Positions 26,704 to 34,995 of a stretch of 64,000 bases of DNA are shown piece after piece. This DNA is from W0P28-013 sp051878315 (lineage in GTDB: Bacteria; Bacteroidota; Bacteroidia; Bacteroidales; Paludibacteraceae). How positions within the stretch are numbered: the first letter of the stretch is position 1; the number at the start of each line of letters is the position of its first letter. The notes beneath the pieces were generated by a model. The model was not told the DNA's origin, did not search any database, and saw only the letters and a program-made list of their open reading frames with translations. Where the stretch lies: the NCBI GenBank assembly GCA_051878315.1, contig JBJEJW010000022.1, positions 1-64,000 of the forward strand. The letters are read 5' to 3'. The position numbers were made by a program, and so were the translations under genes.

Positions 26704-27183
26704 ATGTTCAGAATTGGCATGGGATACGACGTACACAAAATCGTTGAAGGACGCGATTTGTGGCTCGGCGGCATCAAAATTGAGGCACCATTCGGTCTGC
26801 TCGGCCACAGCGATGCCGACGTACTGATTCACGCCATGTGCGACGCGTTGCTCGGCGCTGCTAACTTGCGCGACATAGGTTACCATTTCCCCGACACGGC
26901 CGACGAATACGAAAACATTGACAGTAAAATCCTACTGCGGAAAACGGTAAAATTACTGCACGACAACGGTTATACTATTGGCAACATAGACTGCACCGTA
27001 TGCGCCGAAGCCCCAAAAATCAATCCGCACATTCCGACGATGCAACATTGTTTAGCACAAACAATGGAAATTTCTCCCGATGCCATATCCATCAAAGCCA
27101 CTACTACCGAACAACTTGGCTTTGTTGGTCGCCACGAAGGCATGGCAGCCTACGCTGTAGCACTGATAACCAAAGAGTTATAA
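26704..27183 (+). CDS. ispF: 2-C-methyl-D-erythritol 2,4-cyclodiphosphate synthase
   Basis: 159 aa from the ATG at 26704; the longer reading from 26665 would run through the porV terminator. Fifth step of the MEP isoprenoid pathway, which dxs in this window begins. Metal ligands Asp and His in GMGYDVHKI, a second His in LGHSDADVLIHAMCDALLGA, the family block LRDIGYHFPDT, and the substrate loop IKATTTEQLGFVGRHEG. Full length. Terminated at 27209-27240. Confidence 0.96.
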   Translation: MFRIGMGYDVHKIVEGRDLWLGGIKIEAPFGLLGHSDADVLIHAMCDALLGAANLRDIGYHFPDTADEYENIDSKILLRKTVKLLHDNGYTIGNIDCTVCAEAPKINPHIPTMQHCLAQTMEISPDAISIKATTTEQLGFVGRHEGMAAYAVALITKEL

Positions 27184-27208
27184 CGACAGCGTCACACACA
27201 ACACAAAT

Positions 27209-27240
27209 CCTCGTTCCGTTATCGAACGAGGTTTTTTTTT
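27209..27240 (+). terminator. Terminator after ispF
   Basis: CCTCGTTC (27209-27216), loop, GAACGAGG (27224-27231), nine T. Confidence 0.85.
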
Positions 27241-27251
27241 GAAATTACAAC

Positions 27252-27285
27252 AAAAAAACGGAGTTGCCTCAATCGACAACTCCGT
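27252..27285 (-). terminator. Terminator of the sdhCAB operon
   Basis: Minus strand: ACGGAGTTG, ten-base loop, CAACTCCGT, then a seven-base T run (27258-27252). Confidence 0.8.
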
Positions 27286-27306
27286 TGCTACAACAAATGT
27301 CAAACA

Positions 27307-28062
27307 TTAGTCTTTCAGTTTGGCGCAAATAAATTCGCGATTCAAACGGGCGATGTGGCTCAACGACACATTTTTCGGGCATTCGGCAGCACATGCACCC
27401 GTGTTGGTGCAGTTACCGAAACCGAGTTCGTCCATCTTGGCCAACATGGCTTTAGCGCGCGCTGCAGCCTCAACCTTGCCTTGCGGCAACAATGCCAACT
27501 GACTAACTTTGGCTGCCACGAACAACATAGCCGAACCATTTTTACATGCAGCAGCACAAGCGCCACACCCGATGCACGAAGCAGCATCCATCGCTTCGTC
27601 GGCTTTGGCTTTCGGAATCGGGATGGCATTGGCATCGGGCACACCGCCGGTGTTGACCGATACATAGCCGCCGGCCTGCATTATTTTATCGTAAGCGCCA
27701 CGGTCCACCATCAAATCCTTAATAATCGGGAATGCGTGCGAGCGCCACGGTTCAACCGTGATTGTTTCGCCGTCTTTGAACTTGCGCATGTGCAGTTGGC
27801 AAGTCGTAACACCACCATCGGGTCCATGCGGATGACCGTTGATGTAGAGCGAACACATACCGCAAATACCTTCGCGACAATCGTGGTCAAACGCCACAGG
27901 TTCTTTATGCTCGCGAACCAATTGTTCATTCAAGACGTCGAGCATTTCGAGGAACGAACTATCTGTCGAGATATTGTTCAACTTGTATGTCTCGAAACGA
28001 CCTTTTGCTTTCGGGCCGGCCTGACGCCATACTTTCAGTGTGATATTGATTGTCTTTTCCAT
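27307..28062 (-). CDS. sdhB: Succinate dehydrogenase / fumarate reductase iron-sulfur subunit
   Basis: 251 aa. Carries electrons between the flavoprotein and the membrane quinone site through [2Fe-2S], [4Fe-4S] and [3Fe-4S] centres. N-terminal plant-type ferredoxin ligands: FDHDCREGICGMCSLYING and a later TTCQLHM. C-terminal ligands: SCIGCGACAAACKNGSAM and CTNTGACAAECPKNVSL. It lies 6 bases after sdhA and is the last gene of a C-A-B operon. In Bacteroidales this complex usually works as a menaquinol:fumarate reductase, so frdB is an equally valid name. Confidence 0.95.
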   Translation of the reverse strand: MEKTINITLKVWRQAGPKAKGRFETYKLNNISTDSSFLEMLDVLNEQLVREHKEPVAFDHDCREGICGMCSLYINGHPHGPDGGVTTCQLHMRKFKDGETITVEPWRSHAFPIIKDLMVDRGAYDKIMQAGGYVSVNTGGVPDANAIPIPKAKADEAMDAASCIGCGACAAACKNGSAMLFVAAKVSQLALLPQGKVEAAARAKAMLAKMDELGFGNCTNTGACAAECPKNVSLSHIARLNREFICAKLKD

Positions 28063-28068
28063 GTTTGT

Positions 28069-30204
28069 TTAGTTTTTGTAGTTTCGGGTCTTACGTTCCG
28101 TAAATTCGTAATCCAATTTTTCCTTCAGTAATTTTGGGTCTTGGTCTTCGCCCATATATTTCCAACACGAAACATACGAGAATTTATCGTCTTGGCGCAG
28201 TGCCTCGCCTTCGGGCGTTTGGTATTCTTCGCGGAAATGGCCGCCACACGATTCTTCGCGATTCAGAGCATCGCGCGCCATCAGTTCACCAATTTCCAAG
28301 AAATCGGCCAAGCGCAAAGCTTTCTCCAATTCGACATTCAAATCGTTGCGCGAACCGGGTATATAAACCTCCGTCCAGAACACTTTTTTCAAGGCTTTGA
28401 TTTTGTCGAGAGCCGTTTTCAAGCCATCGGCAGTGCGTGCCATACCGACAAAATCCCACATAATCAAGCCAAGTTCGCGGTGAATGCTATCGACCGAACG
28501 TTCGCCTTGAATAGACATCAGTTTGTCGATTTTCTCATTAACGGCCTTTTCTGCCTCAATAAATTCAGGCAATTCGGTACTCATGCGCGGCACTTGAATT
28601 TGGTCGGCCAAATAGTTTTGAATGGTGTAAGGCAACACAAAATAACCATCAGCCAAGCCCTGCATCAACGCCGATGCGCCCAAACGGTTAGCACCGTGAT
28701 CGGAGAAGTTGGCTTCGCCAATGCAGAACAAGCCTTTGATGGAAGTTTGCAATTCGTAATCGACCCAAATGCCACCCATCGTATAGTGAATGGCGGGGAA
28801 AATCATCATCGGCGTTTCGTACGGATTGTCATCGACAATTTTTTCGTACATTTGGAACAAGTTGCCATACTTTTGTTCTACCACGTCTTTACCCAAACGT
28901 TCGATAGCATATTTGAAATCCAGATAAACCGCCAAACCTGTAGCATTTACGCCAAAACCGGCATCGCAACGTTCTTTGGCTGCGCGCGAAGCCACGTCGC
29001 GTGGCACCAAGTTGCCGAAAGCAGGATAACGACGTTCCAAATAAAAATCACGATCTTCGTCGGGAATATCGGTCGGTTTTTTCTTGCCGGCCCGAATAGC
29101 CTCAGCATCTTCTTTCTTTTTCGGCACCCAAATGCGACCGTCATTGCGCAACGACTCCGACATCAAGGTTAATTTCGACTGGAATTCGCCATGCACAGGA
29201 ATGCATGTCGGGTGAATCTGTGCGAAACAAGGATTGGCGAAATAGGCACCTTTACGATACATCTGCATAGCTGCCGAACCGTTCGAAGCCATAGCATTCG
29301 TCGAAAGGAAGAACGTGTTTCCATAGCCGCCCGAGCCGACCACTACGGCATGAGCAAAGAAACGCTCGATTTTGCCCGTTATCAAATTACGGGCAATAAT
29401 GCCGCGTGCACGACCATCGATAACCACCACATCCAACATTTCGTGGCGAGTGTACATTTTTACCGTACCTTTTTTTATCTGACGGCTCAATGCCGAATAA
29501 GCACCCAACAATAATTGTTGACCTGTTTGTCCTTTGGCATAAAACGTGCGCGACACTTGTGCGCCACCAAACGAGCGATTATCGAGCAAACCACCGTATT
29601 CGCGTGCAAACGGCACACCTTGCGCGACACATTGGTCGATAATATTGTTCGACACCTCAGCCAAACGATACACATTAGCCTCGCGTGCACGGTAATCGCC
29701 ACCCTTAATCGTGTCGTAGAATAAGCGATAAACCGAATCGCCATCATTCTGATAGTTTTTAGCAGCATTGATACCACCCTGCGCTGCAATGGAGTGCGCC
29801 CGACGAGGCGAATCCTGAATGCAGAAATTCAACACATTGAAACCGAGTTCACCAAGCGTAGCTGCGGCCGACGCGCCGGCAAGTCCTGTCCCTACGACAA
29901 TTATATCGAGACGACGTTTGTTGGCCGGATTCACCAATTTTTGGTGTGCCTTATAATTTGTCCATTTTTCGGCCAAAGGTCCTTCAGGGATTTTGGCTGT
30001 AACATATTCATCGTCGTTGCCGACCGTTTTAACTGCTTTCACAGTAGCGCGAGCCACTTTGCCGGCAGCATTTTTTGCTGCTTTCACAGCCTCTTTAGTG
30101 GTTTCGTCCTGAACCACTTTCTCAACTCGTTTGCGGACAGTTTTTACAACTGTTTCGACAGCCGATGCGGCCGTTTCTACCGCAGTTTCTTTTTTCTTTG
30201 CCAT
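28069..30204 (-). CDS. sdhA: Succinate dehydrogenase / fumarate reductase flavoprotein subunit, with N-terminal extension
   Basis: 711 aa from the ATG at 30204, 25 bases after sdhC. From about residue 71 (KIPEGPLAEKWTNYKAHQKL) it is a standard Bacteroidales SdhA/FrdA. It has the Rossmann FAD motif VVGTGLAGASAAATLGELG, the flavin-attachment region QDSPRRAHSIAAQGGINAA with its histidine, and FANPCFAQIHPTCIPVHG and GGIWVDYELQTSIKGLFCIGE at the dicarboxylate and FAD sites. Residues 1-70 are an unusual Lys/Ala/Val/Thr-rich stretch (e.g. VETVVKTVRKRVEKVV, KEAVKAAKNAAGKVARATVK) resembling histone-H1-like or amphipathic helices. No other good start exists that would remove it, since the usual short N terminus is fused in frame. 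Oxidises succinate or reduces fumarate at the inner face of the membrane. Confidence 0.95.
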   Translation of the reverse strand: MAKKKETAVETAASAVETVVKTVRKRVEKVVQDETTKEAVKAAKNAAGKVARATVKAVKTVGNDDEYVTAKIPEGPLAEKWTNYKAHQKLVNPANKRRLDIIVVGTGLAGASAAATLGELGFNVLNFCIQDSPRRAHSIAAQGGINAAKNYQNDGDSVYRLFYDTIKGGDYRAREANVYRLAEVSNNIIDQCVAQGVPFAREYGGLLDNRSFGGAQVSRTFYAKGQTGQQLLLGAYSALSRQIKKGTVKMYTRHEMLDVVVIDGRARGIIARNLITGKIERFFAHAVVVGSGGYGNTFFLSTNAMASNGSAAMQMYRKGAYFANPCFAQIHPTCIPVHGEFQSKLTLMSESLRNDGRIWVPKKKEDAEAIRAGKKKPTDIPDEDRDFYLERRYPAFGNLVPRDVASRAAKERCDAGFGVNATGLAVYLDFKYAIERLGKDVVEQKYGNLFQMYEKIVDDNPYETPMMIFPAIHYTMGGIWVDYELQTSIKGLFCIGEANFSDHGANRLGASALMQGLADGYFVLPYTIQNYLADQIQVPRMSTELPEFIEAEKAVNEKIDKLMSIQGERSVDSIHRELGLIMWDFVGMARTADGLKTALDKIKALKKVFWTEVYIPGSRNDLNVELEKALRLADFLEIGELMARDALNREESCGGHFREEYQTPEGEALRQDDKFSYVSCWKYMGEDQDPKLLKEKLDYEFTERKTRNYKN

Positions 30205-30229
30205 ATATTTATTGTGTATTTTTATTTTT

Positions 30230-30901
30230 TTACAACAAACAACTTGCGCCCAGCGACAAGCCGAAATAATAAACCACCACTGCTGCAAACATCAGTACTA
30301 CTAATGTTGAAACTATATTGCCTATGCACTTGATGCGCGGCATCCAAATATTGTTGTTCCAACCAAGCGTATGCAAAGCACTCCAAACACCATGTGTCAG
30401 ATGAAACCACAGCGCACCGAGCCATAACAGATAAATCACTACATAGTACCACTTCGAAAAAGTAAACTTGATGAGTTCGACACCATTTGCGGGCTCTTGA
30501 CCAAGTATTTCGACCAACTGCATTTTAGCCCAAAAATTACAAAGGTGCAACACCAAACCGCCCAAGATGATGAAACCGAGTACCAGCATATTCTTCGATG
30601 CCCATTCGACACTTTCCTGACGGTCGGTAACTGCATACCGTTCACGGCCGCGCGCACGATAGTTTTGCACCGACAAGATAAACGCATACAGAATGTGTAC
30701 CACTGCCAAAAATGCCAAACCAAGCGTGCCTACCAAAGCATACCAATTTGCACCCAGAAATTCGCAAATCATGTTGTAACCTTCCTCCGAAATGATTGCC
30801 ACCAAATTCATGGTGCCATGGAACAACAAGAACAACACAAGGCAAGCGCCCGAAATACTCATCACGACTTTTCTTCCCACAGAAGAATTAAATAACCACA
30901 T
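30230..30901 (-). CDS. sdhC: Succinate dehydrogenase / fumarate reductase cytochrome b subunit
   Basis: 223 aa with five membrane helices (about 15-35, 60-80, 105-125, 155-175, 195-215), the fused single-anchor type with two haems found with menaquinone. Candidate haem ligands include His28 in LLFHGTMN, His in AVVHILYAF, His in GLVLHLCNF and those in ALWFHLTHGVWSALHTLGW. First gene of sdhC-A-B with a consensus promoter ~90 bases upstream. Confidence 0.93.
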   Translation of the reverse strand: MWLFNSSVGRKVVMSISGACLVLFLLFHGTMNLVAIISEEGYNMICEFLGANWYALVGTLGLAFLAVVHILYAFILSVQNYRARGRERYAVTDRQESVEWASKNMLVLGFIILGGLVLHLCNFWAKMQLVEILGQEPANGVELIKFTFSKWYYVVIYLLWLGALWFHLTHGVWSALHTLGWNNNIWMPRIKCIGNIVSTLVVLMFAAVVVYYFGLSLGASCLL

Positions 30902-30992
30902 AAATAATAGAATTTTTAGTTAATAAAAATGATTAAACATACTATTTCAAAGCACATTACGCCGACTATACACGCCGACTGTAAATGAATGA

Positions 30993-31023
30993 CAAAAATA
31001 ATCGTATTTTATCAAATATGCAA
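30993..31023 (-). promoter_or_regulatory. sdhCAB promoter
   Basis: Minus strand TTG (31021-31023), 20 bases, TATTTTTG (30993-31000). Leaves an ~85-base AT-rich leader before sdhC. Confidence 0.75.
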
Positions 31024-31057
31024 GTAAATACGAAAAAATATTTTTTTGCAAAAACAT

Positions 31058-31088
31058 TTGTAGTTACAAAAAAAATGTTGTACTTTTG
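31058..31088 (+). promoter_or_regulatory. Promoter of the coiled-coil-zapA genes
   Basis: TTG (31058-31060), 20 bases, TACTTTTG (31081-31088). Perfect consensus, ~20 bases before the ATG at 31108, which supports that start. Confidence 0.75.
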
Positions 31089-31107
31089 TACGAATATTTA
31101 TTCTACA

Positions 31108-31401
31108 ATGAAAAAGGTTCATCAACAGGCTGTAAACGAGTTCACGGCGAAATTGGAGCAGTTGATTTTTCTGTACGAAAACACCCAAAAACGCGTACAA
31201 ACATTGGAAGCGCAACTTGCCGAAGCCCAAGACAACCTGCTGATTGCGAACAAAGAAATTGTGGAATTACGCGCGAATTACAACAATTTGAAAATGGCGC
31301 GTATGGTGGGTTTTTCGGAAGCCGACAAGAAAAAAGCCTACCGTCGCATTTCAAATTTCGTGCAGGAAATCGACAAATGTTTGGAATTGCTGCAAGACTG
31401 A
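31108..31401 (+). CDS. Small coiled-coil protein upstream of zapA
   Basis: 97 aa. Almost entirely one predicted coiled coil at about 8-60 (VNEFTAKLEQLIFLYENTQK, then EAQLAEAQDNLLIANKEI), with a short C-terminal helix ISNFVQEIDKCLELL. It resembles ZapB in size and shape but that is not proof of homology. zapA starts 9 bases after the stop, so a divisome-associated role is a reasonable inference. The longer reading from 30985 is excluded because it would start upstream of the promoter. Confidence 0.75.
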   Translation: MKKVHQQAVNEFTAKLEQLIFLYENTQKRVQTLEAQLAEAQDNLLIANKEIVELRANYNNLKMARMVGFSEADKKKAYRRISNFVQEIDKCLELLQD

Positions 31402-31410
31402 TGCCGCTAT

Positions 31411-31698
31411 ATGGACAACAAAAACTTGAACATTACACTAACCATTGCGGGACAACGCCTCAAACTAAAAGTAACACCGGACGAGGAATTTGTTTATCGC
31501 GAAGCGGCACGCAAGTTGAACAAACGTATAGATTTTTTCAATAACACCTTTCCAAAGACCGACTACCGCATCATTCTGACAGTAGTCGCTTTGGAAAAAG
31601 CCATTGAATCTGAATCGGGACTTTCGCAAACCGATGGCATGATCGAAAAGATACACGAATGGTCTGACACAATAGACCGCGTTATCACCGAAAAGTAG
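31411..31698 (+). CDS. zapA: Cell division protein ZapA
   Basis: 95 aa. N-terminal beta-rich head (NITLTIAGQRLKLKVTPDEE) and EFVYREAARKLNKRIDFF, then a C-terminal helix (RIILTVVALEKAIE...). ZapA binds FtsZ filaments and promotes Z-ring bundling. Paired with a coiled-coil gene just upstream, and followed by a structured intergenic region and rny. Confidence 0.9.
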   Translation: MDNKNLNITLTIAGQRLKLKVTPDEEFVYREAARKLNKRIDFFNNTFPKTDYRIILTVVALEKAIESESGLSQTDGMIEKIHEWSDTIDRVITEK

Positions 31699-31704
31699 TT
31701 GCCT

Positions 31705-31835
31705 CTATCGGACCAATTCCAATAATTGTTTTGCTGTACGCCACAGAATGCGCAACACATGTCGGCACACATCAGTTGCATGTGTAGTGCCTACGTGCGC
31801 AACACAATGCGGTTGAATAAAATTTGGATTTTACA
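31705..31835 (+). ncRNA. Possible 6S-like RNA between zapA and rny
   Basis: The 162-base gap folds on paper into one long rod. The closing stem pairs TCCAA at 31718-31722 with TTGGA at 31824-31828, plus AT-rich pairs. A central bubble around CGCCACAGAAT / AACACAATGCG follows, then GCGCA with TGCGC, and a terminal GGCAC..ACAT / ATGT..GTGCC hairpin. A rod with an open central bubble is the 6S RNA layout, and ssrS lies next to zapA in many Proteobacteria. No separate TAnnTTTG promoter or T-run terminator is visible, so it could instead be a leader or processing structure for rny. Confidence 0.38.
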
Positions 31836-31860
31836 CACATATATAAACAACTAAAAAATT

Positions 31861-33447
31861 ATGAGTACCACTTTATTATTTGTCATTATTTCTGTTACAG
31901 CATTAGCCGGCGGAGGCGCATTAGGATGGTTTATCACACACATGGCCGTGAAGGGTCGTGTCGCAAATACCTTGAAAAAAGCGGAAGAAGACGCCGAAAC
32001 GCTGAAACGCAACAAAATGTTGGAAGCAAAAGAGAAATTCTTGAATCTCAAAGCCGATTTCGAAAAAGAAGTAGCCGACCGCAACGCCAAAGTGCAAGAA
32101 AGCGAAAATCGCGCCAAACAAACGGAATCACGACTGCAACAACGCGAACAATCGCTCAACCAACGCCAAAACGAACTGAACCAACGCCAAGGCGAACTGC
32201 AACGACGCAACAACGAAATCGACGCCATCAAAGAAAATTTGGACAAACAACTACAACTCGTCGATGAGAAAAAACAAACATTGGAGAAATTGCACTTCCA
32301 AGCGACCGAAAAATTGGCTGCCATATCGGGATTATCGGCCGAACAAGCCAAAGCACAACTCATCGAGAACATAAAAGACGAAGCCAAAACCGAAGCAATG
32401 GCCTATGTCAACGAGATGATGGAAGAAGCAAAAATGACCGCCAACAAAGAAGCGAAACGCATTATTGTACAAACTATACAACGTGTTGCAACCGAAACTG
32501 CCATCGAAAACTCGGTAACTGTGTTCAATCTTGAATCCGACGAAGTGAAAGGACGCATCATCGGCCGCGAAGGGCGCAACATACGTGCGTTGGAAGCCGC
32601 CACAGGTGTCGAAATCATCGTTGATGACACACCGGATGCTATCGTATTGTCGGGTTTTGACCCTGTGCGCCGCGAAATAGCCCGTCTGGCCCTGCATCAG
32701 TTGGTAGTCGATGGACGCATTCATCCTGCACGCATCGAAGAAGTAGTAGCCAAAACACGCAAGCAGGTCGAAGAAGAGATTGTCGAAGTGGGCAAACGCA
32801 CTACCATCGATTTAGGCATACACGGTCTGCATCCCGATTTGATTCGCTTGATAGGTAAAATGAAATACCGTTCGTCGTATGGCCAAAACCTATTGCAACA
32901 CGCGCGCGAAACAGCCAATCTTTGCGCCGTAATGGCTGCCGAACTCGGTCTTAATCCGCAAAAAGCGAAACGCGCCGGTCTTTTGCACGACATAGGCAAA
33001 GTACCCGACGACCAACCAGAATTGCCACACGCAATTCTCGGTATGAATTTGGCCGAAAAATACAAAGAAAAACCAGATATTTGCAATGCCATAGGCGCCC
33101 ACCACGACGAAGTAGAAATGCAAACCCTAATTGCTCCAATCGTGCAAATATGCGATGCTATTTCGGGTGCACGACCCGGTGCGCGGCGCGAAATTGTAGA
33201 GGCATATATCAAACGACTGAACGACCTCGAAAATTTGGCACTCTCCTACCCCGGTGTTGTCAAAACATACGCCATACAGGCTGGTCGCGAATTGCGTGTC
33301 ATTGTCGGTGCCGACCGCGTGGACGACAAAGCGGTAGAAACACTATCGTACGACATTGCCAAGAAAATTCAAGACGAAATGACTTATCCCGGACAGGTCA
33401 AAATTACGGTAATACGCGAAACGCGTGCCGTAAGTTACGCCAAATAA
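31861..33447 (+). CDS. rny: Ribonuclease Y
   Basis: 528 aa. N-terminal membrane anchor (LLFVIISVTALAGGGALGWF), then a long charged coiled coil (about 30-190) rich in Q/R/E. A KH RNA-binding domain follows (EVKGRIIGREGRNIRALEA, then VEIIVDDTPDAIVLSG), and an HD phosphohydrolase domain with catalytic HD in RAGLLHDIGKV and ICNAIGAHHDEVEM. Endoribonuclease that initiates mRNA decay at the membrane. Ends before a symmetric hairpin at 33461-33505. Confidence 0.96.
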   Translation: MSTTLLFVIISVTALAGGGALGWFITHMAVKGRVANTLKKAEEDAETLKRNKMLEAKEKFLNLKADFEKEVADRNAKVQESENRAKQTESRLQQREQSLNQRQNELNQRQGELQRRNNEIDAIKENLDKQLQLVDEKKQTLEKLHFQATEKLAAISGLSAEQAKAQLIENIKDEAKTEAMAYVNEMMEEAKMTANKEAKRIIVQTIQRVATETAIENSVTVFNLESDEVKGRIIGREGRNIRALEAATGVEIIVDDTPDAIVLSGFDPVRREIARLALHQLVVDGRIHPARIEEVVAKTRKQVEEEIVEVGKRTTIDLGIHGLHPDLIRLIGKMKYRSSYGQNLLQHARETANLCAVMAAELGLNPQKAKRAGLLHDIGKVPDDQPELPHAILGMNLAEKYKEKPDICNAIGAHHDEVEMQTLIAPIVQICDAISGARPGARREIVEAYIKRLNDLENLALSYPGVVKTYAIQAGRELRVIVGADRVDDKAVETLSYDIAKKIQDEMTYPGQVKITVIRETRAVSYAK

Positions 33448-33460
33448 TCAGGATACACCG

Positions 33461-33505
33461 ATAACGATAAAGGCGGAGTTGTGTTTACAACTCCGCCTTC
33501 GTTAT
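33461..33505. terminator. Bidirectional hairpin between rny and the exonuclease gene
   Basis: ATAACG...AAGGCGGAGTTGT, GTTT loop, ACAACTCCGCCTT...CGTTAT. Thirteen paired bases plus an outer six; no long T run on either side, but the convergent position fits a shared terminator. Confidence 0.65.
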
Positions 33506-33537
33506 GCAGTCGGCATAAACAGTTACATTTCAGTCAG

Positions 33538-34287
33538 TTACCGGTCTGTAACATGTGTAATATGTTCGGGAGCGACAAGTTCGCCTCCATTCATTTTCAA
33601 AAGTACCTGCGCGGTAGCCACCACATCTTTTTCGCAATAGAACGCGATGCGTTGAACATCGTGTTCGTTGTAATAGACATCGGCCACTTGGCTGCCATCG
33701 ATATCATCTTTGGGTGTTGGAATGCCGAAAATGGCGCACAATAATTTGAGCGACGTAAAACTTTTGTAATCGCCAAAGCGCCACAACTCCATCGTGTCGA
33801 TTAACGGAGTTGTCCAAGGCTTTTGCCCTGCGAAATCGAGAAATGCAGGCAGAGCGATGCCATTAATCAACATACGCCGACAGATGAACGGTACATCAAA
33901 TTCTTTGACATTGTGTCCGCAAATACGGTGTTCGCGCGTTGTCAGAAACGTCGTTGCCATTTCGGCAAAATCGCGCAACAATTGGGCTTCGTCGTCGCCG
34001 GCAAACGATTTAACACGCATGTGCCGTTGTCCGTTTTTATCATAAATGATGCCCACCGATATGCAAACGATTTTGGCAAATTCGCTATAGATGCCGCCAC
34101 CATTACGAAAAGCATAATCGGCCGTAGCGTCTTCGGCATAACGGTCGGGCATACGCCGACGAATGGCATTGAATTTTTCGTCCCACAACACCTGCAATTC
34201 AGGTGATAAGTCGCTCAACGATGCTGTTTGCGGCACGGTTTCAATGTCGAGGAATAGGATTTTATCAATCGTTTTCAGATCTAACAT
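33538..34287 (-). CDS. Predicted 3'-5' exonuclease (DEDD, PolB-like)
   Basis: 249 aa RNase H-fold exonuclease. DEDDy acids are visible: DIE in ILFLDIETVP (exo I), Asp in GHNVKEFDVPFICRRM (exo II), and Y-x3-D in AFYCEKDVVATAQVLL (exo III). Matches the stand-alone PolB-type exonucleases of Bacteroidota, substrate unknown (DNA proofreading or RNA trimming). It follows udk by 2 bases in one transcript. Confidence 0.88.
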   Translation of the reverse strand: MLDLKTIDKILFLDIETVPQTASLSDLSPELQVLWDEKFNAIRRRMPDRYAEDATADYAFRNGGGIYSEFAKIVCISVGIIYDKNGQRHMRVKSFAGDDEAQLLRDFAEMATTFLTTREHRICGHNVKEFDVPFICRRMLINGIALPAFLDFAGQKPWTTPLIDTMELWRFGDYKSFTSLKLLCAIFGIPTPKDDIDGSQVADVYYNEHDVQRIAFYCEKDVVATAQVLLKMNGGELVAPEHITHVTDR

Positions 34288-34289
34288 GC

Positions 34290-34916
34290 TTATTTCTTTT
34301 TGTGTTCAGCATTCAGTTCGCGCGCGATGTACTGGGTCAACAGGTCGATAGCCACCTGATTATTGCCTCCCTGCGGTACTATAAGGTCGGCATAGCGTTT
34401 TGATGGTTCGATAAACTGCTCATGCATCGGTTTCACAGTACATTCGTAGCGCTCCATCACTCTATCGACTGAGCGTCCGCGTTCGACTATATCGCGTTTT
34501 ATGACCCGCATCAGTCGGTCGTCGGCATCGGCATCGACGAACACTTTCATATCCATCAAATCGCGCAATTTTGGGTGTGTCAAAACCAAAATACCTTCGA
34601 TAATGACGACTTCGCTCGGTTGTACACGTATAGTTTCGTCGGCACGCGTGCAAGTAACATACGAATAAATAGGTTGCTCAATACTTTTACCGGCTTTCAG
34701 GTCTTTGACGTGCTTAATGAGTAATTCGAATTCGACCGAATCAGGGTGGTCGAAATTGATTTTCAAACGTTCCTCGAGTGGCAATTCAGACGCATCGCGA
34801 TAATAGGAATCCTGTGGCAAAACTGCGACTTCGCCGGCCGGCAGTTGTTCGATGATTTTGCGCACTACGGTCGTTTTTCCGGAGCCGGTACCACCGGCAA
34901 TACCAATAATCAGCAT
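34290..34916 (-). CDS. udk: Uridine kinase
   Basis: 208 aa. Phosphorylates uridine or cytidine with ATP in pyrimidine salvage. Walker A GIAGGTGSGKTTVVRKI at the N terminus, VLPQDSYYRDASELPLEER, FDHPDSVEFELLIKH (base recognition), IEGILVLTHPKLRDLMD and FVDADADDRLMRVIKRDIVERGRS. Full length for the family. Confidence 0.96.
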   Translation of the reverse strand: MLIIGIAGGTGSGKTTVVRKIIEQLPAGEVAVLPQDSYYRDASELPLEERLKINFDHPDSVEFELLIKHVKDLKAGKSIEQPIYSYVTCTRADETIRVQPSEVVIIEGILVLTHPKLRDLMDMKVFVDADADDRLMRVIKRDIVERGRSVDRVMERYECTVKPMHEQFIEPSKRYADLIVPQGGNNQVAIDLLTQYIARELNAEHKKK

Positions 34917-34949
34917 AGGATAGAATATTTTGGAGGTTTAGAACTTGTG

Positions 34950-34980
34950 CAAAGTTACGAAAAAATATTCAGGTGTCCAA
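34950..34980 (-). promoter_or_regulatory. udk-exonuclease promoter
   Basis: Minus strand TTG (34978-34980), 20 bases, TAACTTTG (34950-34957). It partly overlaps the gap just after the CDF gene stop. Confidence 0.72.
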
Positions 34981-34995
34981 AATAAGTTATGCACA

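Noticed and set aside
26658..26704. Long ispF start at 26665
   Set aside because: It would begin inside the porV terminator; the ATG at 26704 gives the normal IspF N terminus.
28141..29172. 343-codon open frame antisense to sdhA
   Set aside because: Shadow of sdhA; composition and lack of motifs argue against a gene.
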